Shown here one piece after another: positions 32,101-44,100 of a DNA stretch of 64,000 bases. A program made the translations under genes and the position numbers. Source of the DNA: Arenicola marina (lineage: Eukaryota; Annelida; Polychaeta; Arenicolidae); assembly GCA_964019135.1 (NCBI GenBank), contig OZ025253.1, positions 4,221,059-4,285,058 on the forward strand, written 5' to 3'. Numbering within the stretch: the stretch's first letter is position 1; every line of letters starts with the position of its first letter. A model generated the notes under the pieces. It did not search any database and was not told where the DNA came from. It worked only from the letters and a program-made list of their open reading frames with translations.

Positions 32101-35100
32101 CTCACCTTCGATTTGGAAAATTGAAGTTTCCTCATGCAAGTAAGCTAAGCGTCTTCGTTCGCTCCGAAGCAATGGTCTTTGACCAAGCAGGAGACGCTAT
32201 TACAAACACAAACACATTTGTTTAATGACGTAACTTGAGGCAATACACTGCAACCATCCGCCCGGATATCCTAAACATATAAATAGTTGTCGCCTATCAA
32301 AACGTTCAAACTGTCAATACGTTTAGCCTGTATGTACATATATATTGTATCGTGCTTGTATAAGTTCATACAAACAATTGCAAAGTTGGTTTTGTTCGCT
32401 CTGTTCTCATCTAGATCCTTGCGTCGGTAGCCCATGTGACCATGGAACATGTGTTGCCATGGGAACAGATTTTGTCTGTGATTGCGACCCTCTCTGTCCC
32501 TGTTACAGCGGGACAACAAACGACAGATGCACCATCGGTGGGTGATTAGCTTATCGATGCCCGTCTGTGAAACGTGACGCTACAAGGAACTAGTAATATA
32601 ATGACACTAATGGATAGCCCATTAGCGACTAAAAATAACAATGAGAAATGACATTGTGCGGGAGGCTAGGGTTTCCAGAACCCCCCCCCCCCCCCCAATA
32701 CACCCCCACCCCGCTCCGTTTCACAATCGATGCCTCTTTTCGTGCCAGTTGTGCGCCTTGTTGAATAGTAGTTTGTTCCCAATTGATTGATACTAAAATT
32801 GAATTCAAAACATTGTGTGCTTATGACCCAACCCGGTGATAAGAGATTAAAGCCTTGCAGTCACATCAGTAATGATTTTGATAAAATCTCGCTTTAGACA
32901 TATGCTGCTAAGATCAGTGGAATAAATGCGATTGTTAATTGTACATCATTTATTCGCAACTGTTATATCTAGGCTATGTGGGAAAGAAGACACATCTGGC
33001 GAATCATCATTCAGTGTAATCAACCATTAATGTCAGTTGCCATGAAGACGATTATGATAATGACAACGGGGACGTGTTTATTCCAGACATCGTAGACACG
33101 AGCTGCGCAGGACTGTCGGATGGAAATTACCCAAACCCCTTCGACTGTTTGAAGTACATCCTGTGTATATCTGGCTTCGTCCTCGAGGGACAATGCGAGG
33201 CAGGACTCGTGTTTGACGCCATTAGCCGGCAGTGTGACGTCATCGACAACGTCCCCTGCGCCGAAAACATCACTAGCTCTGGTAAGAAAATAAACTGGAA
33301 TAACCACGTTGCTATTATGTTATCAGGCAAAACTCCCTCGTTTAAAATTTGTACTAAACGTTCAGAGAGACTCACAAGTCATGAATAATGATGACGAGGT
33401 TCCTTTGATGAACAACGACGACAGGATAGATAAAACTCTCACATGAGGCGTCATGCTGTATTGTGTAAATACAAATGTTCCTGTCACTTTTCACACGTAC
33501 TTTCGTTGTGTGTATTAGTCATGACGAATCCTAATCATTTGAAAAACGCATTGTTAACATATAACGAACTAATATGTTTCACCACTATATAAATTAGTCT
33601 GGGTACACCCAGTTACTGGGAACGATCATCAGGCAGGAGTTCAGCAAGGGAAGCGAAGCGGTAGGTACCAGGCAAGTCCGACCAGTGGCGCCACCACGTG
33701 TGTTTTCTCCTTCAGGTCCATGCGCATTGAGGCCATGCGAGTACGGCACGTGTGTTGTCATGGGAACGGATTATCGTTGCGACTGTGACCCTGTGTGCCA
33801 GTGTTACAACGGTGTGATCAACGACAAGTGCAGCGTAGGCAAGTTATATAGTCCCGATATCCTCACATATAGTTCGAGTACCTTCTAATAGAGTACTTGA
33901 ACTACGTGAAATCACGTCAGTTAGTAGATAATGAACACTAACTGATATTTGTTATGTTACATTGCGACAGGTGCGTTGCATTCACTGGAATGTTTATTGT
34001 TGTATGTTATGGCGTATCCAGGGGGCATCCCGACTCACTTAAATACGGTTCTATTCTTTTAAAATGTAGAAATAATGACCCTATGCTAATGGCAAACGCA
34101 GCGCTCCCTAAAGTAGAATATTTTGAATTTCTAGATATAAATTGAGACTGGACATAATTGGTGATGTCGAGACATAAATTGGTCCTCCGTCTCAGATGGT
34201 TAGTGCAAAAATAATTAGAAGGTCCAATACCAAGTCCATGCAAGCCGTTGCTTATGGGGCTCACCCCACACGGGACGTCCGGTGGGTTTTCTGCAGATGT
34301 GCTGGATAACGACTGTGCTGGAGTGCCTGAAGGTTATTACCAAAACCCGTTTGACTGCTCGGCGTACATTCTATGTCTGGGAGGCATCACCCTGCCCGCC
34401 TCATGCAATCTCGGAACAGTGTTTGATGTCGACCTCCAAGATTGCGTCCACCCCTCGGGACTCCCATGCGCATATTATGCAACAGGTGAGCGAAAGCAGT
34501 ACCAACAATTCATTGGGTGATTAGTCCAGCGGATATGGCTCACTTGTCTCTTATACCCTTGCAGTCAAATTTAGCTATAGTGTCAAGTCAGATTTTATCC
34601 ATGGCGGCTTGGGCGGCCATTTTTAAAAATAGCCGACCATACTATCAAAAATATCCAATATCTCGTAAATTAACTATGATAGAACTATTACTTCATATTC
34701 TTGTATAGGTTTTTGGGGTCGCTGAATTCAAGAAACATATTCTCATGTATCTAGGAGCAACGCTTCCACCATTTACCAAGATGGCGGACAAGGCCAACAA
34801 AAATACTCAATATCTTGAAAACTAAGAGGCGCAGAGTCGCTATGTTAATGCCTATCCATAGGTTTTCCGGGCCGCTGAGTACAAAAAAATCGTGATTGAG
34901 TAGCCAGAAGCAACGCATCCGTCATTTTCCAATAATACTTAATATCCTGAAAACTAAGAGGGATATAACTATTATTTTAATACATGCAGTCTTCGACCCC
35001 AGTGCTAGCCGTGTCCGCCATCTCGGAAAATGGCGGATGCGTGTGTCTTGAATTGACTTGACACCATAGCTAAATTTGATTAGACATGCATTTCCGACAT

Positions 35101-38100
35101 TTGTGCCAAATTTCATGCTCTTACCACAAAATGCACGATTTTCCGCTTATCCGCTGGACTACATGTTTTAATACTGTGGCGGATCCAGAGAATGTGCGTA
35201 AACGCAATCGATATTAAGGCAGGTCAGACATGCCCTGTCCACCAACACAACGCAAGACGTACCTTCCATGGATCAAGTTGCATATGCTAAATAAACACAC
35301 GCATAATATTGCAAGAACCTTGTTCCCAGTAGGTTTGCCCTGTAATTGTGCTACTGGTCAAGTTGTTCTCAACACGAGGGATCACTGTCGTCCTCCAAAT
35401 TATTTCCAGATACAACAACGACCAGTGTCGGTTCAACTACAACTAACTTTGTCCTCACCACATCAACCATGACTAATTTAGTTTTAGCTACAACAGACGT
35501 TGTCCCGACTAGAACAGAAGTTGTCCCGACTACAACAGACGTTGTCCCGACTACAACAGACGTTGTCCCGACTACAACAGAAGTTGTCCCGACTACAACA
35601 AACGTTATCCCGACTACAACAGAAGTTGTCCCGACTACAACAGAAGGTGTCCCGACTACAACAGAAGCTGTCCCGACTACAACAGAAGTTGCCCCCACTA
35701 CAACAGACGTTGTCCCGACTACAACAGTTGTCCCGACTACAACAAACGTTGTCCCGACTACAACAGACGTTGTCCCGACTACAACGGAAGTTGTCTCGAC
35801 TACAACAGAAGTGGTCTCGACTACAACAGAAGTTGTCCCGACTACAACAGAAGTTGTCCCGACTATAACAGAAGTTGTCTCGACTACAACAGAAGTTGTC
35901 TCAACTGCAACAGAAGTTGTCCCGACTACATCAGAAGTTGTCCCGACTACAACAGAAGTTGTCTCCACTACAACAGAAGTTGTCCCCACTACAACAGAAG
36001 TTGTCCCCACTACAACAGAAGTTGTCCCCACTACAACAGAAGTTGTCCCCACTACAACAGAAGTTGTCCCCACTACAACAGAAGTTGTCCTGACTACAAC
36101 AGAAGTTGTCCCCACTACAACAGACATTGTCCAGACTACAACAGAAGTTGTCCCCACTACAACAGACATTGTCCAGACTACAACAACCGTTGTCCCGACT
36201 ACAATAGACGTTGTCCGCACTACAACAGACGTTATCCCGAGTACAACAGAAGTTGTCCCCACCAGAACAGACGTTGTCCCGACTGCAACAGAAGTTGTCC
36301 CCACCACAACAGGTCTCCCGACTACAACAAACATTGTCCCCACTACAACAGACGTTGTCCAGACTACAACAGACGTTGTCCCCACTACAACAGACGTTGT
36401 CCCGACTACAACAGACGTTGTCCCGACCACAACAGAAGTTCTCCCGACTACAATAGACGTTGTCCCGACTACAACAGCAGTTCGCCCGACTACAACAGAC
36501 GTTGTCCCGACTACAACAGAAGTTCTCCCGACTACAACAGAAGTTCTCCCGACTACAACAGACGTTGTCCCGACTACAACAGAAGTTGCCCCGACTACAA
36601 CAAACGTTATCCCGACTACAACAGAAGTTGTCCCGACTACAACAGAAGTTGTCCCGACTACAACAGAAGCTGTCCCGACTACAACAGAAGTTGCCCCCAC
36701 TACAACAGACGTTGTCCCGACTACAACAGTTGTCCCGACTACAACAAACGTTGTCCCGACTACAACAGACGTTGTCCCGACTACAACGGAAGTTGTCTCG
36801 ACTACAACAGAAGTGGTCCCGACTACAACAGAAGCTGTCCCGACTACAACAGAAGTTGCCCCCACTACAACAGACGTTGTCCCGACTACAACAGTTGTCC
36901 CGACTACAACAAACGTTGTCCCGACTACAACAGACGTTGTCCCGACTACAACGGAAGTTGTCTCGACTACAACAGAAGTGGTCCCGACTGCAACAGAAGT
37001 TGTCCCGACTACAACAGAAGTTGTCCCGACTATAACAGAAGTTGTCTCGACTACAACAGAAGTTGTCTCAACTGCAACAGAAGTTGTCCCGACTACAACA
37101 GAAGTTGTCTCCACTACAACAGAAATTGTCCCCACTACAACCGAAGTTGTCCCCACTACAACAGAAGTTGTCCCGACTACAACAGAAGTTGTCCCCACTA
37201 CAACAGAAGTTCTCCCGACTACAACAGACGTTGTCCCGACTACAACAGACGTTGTCCCGACTACAACAGAAGTTGTCCCGACTACAACAAACGTTATCCC
37301 GACTACAACAGAAGTTGTCCCGACTACAACATAAGTTGTCCCGACTACAACAGAAGCTGTCCCGACTACAACAGAAGTTGCCCCCACTACAACAGACGTT
37401 GTCCCGACTACAACAGTTGTCCCGACTACAACAAACGTTGTCCCGACTACAACAGACGTTGTCCCGACTACAACGGAAGTTGTCTCGACTACAACAGAAG
37501 TTGTCCCGACTACAACAGAAGTTGTCCCGACTACAACAGAAGTTGTCCCGACTATAACAGAAGTTGTCTCGACTACAACAGAAGTTGTCCCCACTACAAC
37601 AGAAGTTGTCCCCACTACAACAGAAGTTGTCCCCACTACAACAGAAGTTGTCCCAACTATAACAGAAGTTGTCTCGACTACAACAGAAGTTGTCTCAACT
37701 GCAACAGAAGTTGTCCCGACTACAACAGAAGTTGTCCCGACTACAACAGAAGTTGTCCCCACTACAACAGAAGTTGTCCCCACTACAACAGAAGTTGTCC
37801 CGACTACAACAGAAGTTGTCCCCACCACAACAGACATTGTCCAGACTACAACAGAAGTTGTCCCCACTACAACAGACATTGTCCAGACTACAACAGAAGT
37901 TGTCCCGACTACAACAGAAGTTGTCCCCACCACAGCAGACATTGTCCAGACTACAACAGAAGTTGTCCCCACTACAACCGAAGTTGTCCCCATTACAACA
38001 GAAGTTGTCCCCACTACAACAGAAGTTGTCCCGACTACAACAGAAGTTGTCCCGACTACAACAGAAGCTGTCCCGACTACAACAGAAGTTGCCCCCACTA

Positions 38101-41100
38101 CAACAGACGTTGTCCCGACTACAACAGTTGTCCCGACTACAACAAACGTTGCCCCGACTACAACAGACGTTGTCCCGACTACAACGGAAGTTGTCTCGAC
38201 TACAACAGAAGTGGTCCCGACTACAACAGAAGCTGTCCCGACTACAACAGAAGTTGCCCCCACTACAACAGACGTTGTCCCGACTACAACAGTTGTCCCG
38301 ACTACAACAAACGTTGTCCCGACTACAACAGACGTTGTCCCGACTACAACGGAAGTTGTCTCGACTACAACAGAAGTGGTCCCGACTACAACAGAAGTTG
38401 TCCCGACTACAACAGAAGTTGTCCCGACTATAACAGAAGTTGTCTCGACTACAACAGAAGTTGTCTCAACTGCAACAGAAGTTGTCCCGACTACAACAGA
38501 AGTTGTCTCCACTACAACAGAAATTGTCCCCACTACAACCGAAGTTGTCCCCACTACAACAGAAGTTGTCCCGACTACAACAGAAGTTGTCCCCACTACA
38601 ACAGAAGTTCTCCCGACTACAACAGACGTTGTCCCGACTACAACAGACGTTGTCCCGGCTACAACAGAAGTTGTCCCGACTACAACAAACGTTATCCCGA
38701 CTACAACAGAAGTTGTCCCGACTACAACAGAAGTTGTCCCGACTACAACAGAAGCTGTCCCGACTACAACAGAAGTTGCCCCCACTACAACAGACGTTGT
38801 CCCGACTACAACAGTTGTCCCGACTGCAACAAACGTTGTCCCGACTACAACAGACGTTGTCCCGACTACAACGGAAGTTGTCTCGACTACAACAGAAGTT
38901 GTCCCGACTACAACAGAAGTTGTCCCGACTACAACAGAAGTTGTCCCGACTATAACAGAAGTTGTCTCGACTACAACAGAAGTTGTCTCAACTGCAACAG
39001 AAGTTGTCCCGACTACAACAGAAGTTGTCCCGACTACAACAGAAGTTGTCCCCACTACAACAGAAGTTGTCCCCACTACAACAGAAGTTGTCCCGACTAC
39101 AACAGAAGTTGTCCCGACTATAACAGAAGTTGTCTCGACTACAACAGAAGTTGTCTCAACTGCAACAGAAGTTGTCCCGACTACAACAGAAGTTGTCCCG
39201 ACTACAACAGAAGTTGTCCCCACTACAACAGAAGTTGTCCCCACTACAACAGAAGTTGTCCCGACTACAACAGAAGTTGTCCCCACCACAACAGACATTG
39301 TCCAGACTACAACAGAAGTTGTCCCCACTACAACAGACATTGTCCAGACTACAACAGAAGTTGTCCCGACTACAACAGAAGTTGTCCCCACCACAACAGA
39401 CATTGTCCAGACTACAACAGAAGTTGTCCCCACTACAACCGAAGTTGTCCCCATTACAACAGAAGTTGTCCCCACTACAACAGAAGTTGTCCCGACTACA
39501 ACAGAAGTTGTCCCCACTACAACCGAAGTTGTCCCCATTACAACAGAAGTTGTCCCGACTACAACAGAAGTTGTCCCGACTACAACAGAAGTTGTCCCCA
39601 CTACAACCGAAGTTGTCCCCATTACAACAGAAGTTGTCCCGACTACAACAGAAGTTGTCCCCACTACAACCGAAGTTGTCCCCATTACAACAGAAGTTGT
39701 CCCGACTACAACAGAAGTTGTCCCGACTACAACCGAAGTTGTCCCCATTACAACAGAAGTTGTCCCCACTACAACAGAAGTTGTCCCCACTACAACAGAA
39801 GTTGTCCCCACTACAACAGAAGTTGTCCCCACTACAACAGAAGTTGTCCTGACTACAACAGAAGTTGTCCCCACTACAACAGACATTGTTCAGACTACAA
39901 CAGAAATTGTCCCCACTACAACAGACATTGTCCAGACTACAACAACCGTTGTCCCGACTACAATAGACGTTGTCCCCACTACAACAGACGTTATCCCGAG
40001 TACAACAGAAGTTGTCCCCACCACAACAGACGTTGTCCCGACTGCAACAGAAGTTGTCCCCACCACAACAGGTCTCCCGACTACAACAAACATTGTCCCC
40101 ACTACAACAGACGTTGTCCAGACTACAACAGACGTTGTCCCCACTACAACAGACGTTGTCCCGACTACAACAGACGTTGTCCCGACTACAACAGAAGTTC
40201 TCCCGACTACAACAGACGTTGTCCCGACTACAACAGCAGTTCGCCCGACTACAACAGACGTTGTCCCGACTACAACAGAAGTTCTCCCGACTACAACAGA
40301 AGTTCTCCCGACTACAACAGACGTTGTCCCGACTACAACAGACGTTGTCCCGACTACAACAGAAGTTCTCCCGACTACAACAGACGTTGTCCCGACTACA
40401 ACAGAAGTTCTCCTGACTACAACAGAAGTTGTCCTGACTACACCAGAAGTTCTCCCGACTACAACAGACGTAGTCCCGACTACAACAGACATTGTCCCCG
40501 CTACAACAGACGTTAGGCCCACTACAAAAGATGTCGTCCCAGCAACCATATCGGATGCTGCGTCCACTCCATCAAAGGACTCAACGCCGTCACCAGGTTG
40601 GTTGGTTGATTGTATATATATTCAGGACGTTTGAACCAATTCTGGTCATACCGCGTCAATGGCAGAAGGAAGGGACAGGGGAGCCATGTGTCCGGGAGTA
40701 ACCTTCTACTCTAAGGACATGGGATCTTTACCCTGCGACCACACAGACATGGCCCTGTCACTAGATACGTAAATCGTGTTCTGGGCTCTATGTACACATG
40801 GGCTAAAGTTGGCTACCATCAGGCCCCGCGGTGTATACGCACAAGTAAGAGAATTAATGGATTAGTGCATCGGGCCACTTGTTTACATGCAGGGGCCAAA
40901 TCGGGCCAAGTGAACCCGCGGACAATGAAATGGAAGGTAGAAAAGGACCCACACTCTTGTGCTTATATGCCGCCAAATTGTTGGTCTGTAGTCGAGTGGT
41001 CACGCTGTGACTAGTCATAGGGGTCTGGAAGGAGTATATGGCGAGACAGGCCAACACTGACACTGACGATCTGAAAAAGCGACATCGACATAAATTTTTG

Positions 41101-44100
41101 ACAAAAAGACACGTCACTTCGTGAAAAAGTAAAATAGACACTGAACACTCAACCCCCCCCCCCCCCCCTTCGAGCCCCATAGTTATTGGAATCACAGAGA
41201 GCTCGCGTGACACAATGAACTGTGCGGGATCCACCCGGCATCCGGTAACGTATAAAGTTACTTGTGGTGGTTAAGAAGTCATTGAGAAACAATGCGGGGC
41301 ACCTCACTCCAGCGGTCCCATTTAAGTGTTTAGCCCCTAGTTTACGTCACTTTCCATAGCAGTACCCAATGTATCCGTGAAGTGCTTTACGATTCTATCG
41401 CTTGCTGTCCTAGCTACGACACTGTTAACCCGGTTGACCACCTTTGTGGCCAGGGGGGCTGTGCAGACGACCGCTGAAGTTGAGCGCTTGTCCACGGCGC
41501 CTTTGTGTAAAACACGCCATACTCGATACGTGTTGCGTTGCGCGAAAAACAGTGCGAATGTTCAAGAGGCTATTAGAAACACTCTCCCCTTTCACCTTTG
41601 CGTGTTTTGCATCCATGTTCCTAGCTATGACTCTCTTGAAGTTGCTCATAGACCTACGCCAAATTCCACGTCAAGGATGTGACAGTTTCAGGTGAAAAAA
41701 ACACGTTGAGCACTTCACAAACTGTGGAAAGTGTTCTCCCTACAGCTACAACTGAGATGGCGACACTGGGTCACGTGACTACCGAGTATGTACCAACCTC
41801 CAAACCGGCTTCTGTGCGCCCAACGTCAACGGAACCAGCCAAAATCTTTGGTGATTAATAAACCTTTCCTTAGTGTTTATCAATAATTCACCAGGACAAC
41901 ACTTGTGATAATGTTTTGTCATCGGCGTTTCGCTTTTTTCGCGTTTTCGAGTTGCGAGCCCCGCATAATTAATAAACTGATTGCAAGTTTAAAAAGCGTT
42001 CGTCTTCTCGCCAATTTGTTTCCAGCCACTATTATTCCAATTAAAAATTTATATTCTGTCTCGCAATGAATTAAACTGTCTTAGAAATTCAGTGAAATGC
42101 CCTCGGTGGATACCGCACGCACGCTGGCTCTATTCTGTTCATCATTCACATGACGTAGATACAGTGGTTTATGGCATGCTGACATTTTTTACCCTCAGCG
42201 GTTGCTATGGTGATACCTGACGGTGGTCCCCTGGCTGGGGGTACCTTAATTACTATGCTCGGGAGTGCCCTGGAGTCACCATCTCCGGTCACTGCAGTTG
42301 ACATTGGCAACCCTTACCAGGCAACGATGCAATCTCGGTGAGTAGTAGGGGGGGGGGGGGCAAAGGGTATTTCCGTTACTCGTGAATAGGCTTTTTATTT
42401 CACCGTGAACTGGGAATGAGGCAAATAATTATTCGTAAACTGGGAATGCGGTATTACCGACCTTCGTGATCAAGATTTCTCATTAATCGTGAACCGGAAA
42501 TCTTAATATTAAATAACCGTGAATCGAAAAGTCGTAAATTTAGTATCATGTGTCAGCCCTTCTTTTGCATGCGGGGAGTTCGCCTTTTAATTCATCGTAT
42601 CCTGGGAAAACTGGTTTTGACCCCCCCCCCCCCCCCCACCACCCCTAATTAGGCGGTAAAATAAAACTGTGATACAAAATTTCGTACCTACATCATACAT
42701 TGTTGTCAGTATTTTTCATATGGTTAATTTATACGTTGCTAATTTATTATTATTAGCAACGACACCACCCTGACGGCCTTGACCCCCGTTGGTATGGAGA
42801 CCGATTTGGAACGGTCATTACGCATCAGCCTCCGTCTCCAAGATGGACGGGTCATCCTATTGGCTGATCACTGGACCTTCACCTACAGGGCAAACCCCAA
42901 CATCTCAGACATCTACCCGTTGACTACGTTGCTTGAGTGAGTAGGGTATTCAGCCATAAATTACAAACTTACACAGACCAGAGCCCGTTAATTCGAACAA
43001 CCAGGGCTGTATAAGTCGCCCAGCTCTCCGCTAATGTCTCATTCTGGGGCGAAACATATGGCAGTGCGGAACTTACCGGGTCCGGATATTGGGATCCGGA
43101 AATCTGAGCAATTTCATATATGAAAAATCGACATTCGACATTGACCCCCAAATTCCGACACTGAAGATCGGAAAAAGCGACATCAACACAGATTTTGGAA
43201 AAAACGACACTGGACTTAGCCAAAAAACGACAAGAATCGGCGTGAAAAATTGACATTCGACACAGAGAATGTTGACAAATCGACATTGGACGCTGGTCGT
43301 GCTTTGTTGTAAGTAGTAGCGTTAATTCTGAAGGCGGCTAAAGTCGTGTAACCTGACCGCCCCGTGGCCCCTTGAATAGACCATCATCGTCATAGTGACA
43401 TTACGTGAAACAATAGGGCTGTACAGTTCTCGCGGGTTCTATTTCCGGTTTAGGTCTTTTGGGGACCAACAAAAAAACACGTGCTCTTAGAACGAGTGCG
43501 CATCACGCTGGTGCCTTGCTGCAACTGCTTGACGCGCACTCATTGTAGTCAACGTTTTAGTGTTGGGAACCGGCCAGCTGCGCGGTTTGTGCGTAAAGAA
43601 TCGAGTGGGTGTGAAACTAGTTTTTGTTTGCTTTGGTCCAGGCATTGTTAAATATAAAATCATAATATAGTTAAATGTATCTCTCCGTAATGCATGTGGT
43701 CCATTCGATGAGACTGTTGGAAGCGTTGTATTTTGAGCCAAATCCTCGATGTTTAGAGTTCTACGACAAACGGAGCACCATTGTCCTCGCCTGCTCAGTC
43801 CATATAAGAAGCGTTGTTACGCAACCATAGATACCACGCGCAGACACGCGCGTCATGATGATTATTACGTCATACGACATGGAAAACCCCGCGCAGCACA
43901 TTAGATCGCCTGACACTGACAGTCACTCATGAGACAACCGCATTCTGGTTTATCAACTGCCTAACTGCTCATACCTTACATACATCTACTCGGATGGTTA
44001 TAATTCGGATATGCACAGAACTTCAGTGGCTAGTTGTGCTTCCAAGGACAGCTTTAGCCGATCTTGTGTGTGAGGCGAATGAAGGCAAACAACCGGAAGG

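Noticed and set aside
35500-39852. Plus-strand ORFs reading LSRLQQK repeats
   Set aside because: Second reading frame of the same 21-bp repeat; broken into pieces and without splice support.
35369-39886. 1505-codon minus-strand ORF (SVVVGTT repeats)
   Set aside because: Reverse reading of the 21-bp mucin repeat; the plus frame has splice sites, phase and homologous exon ends, this one has none.
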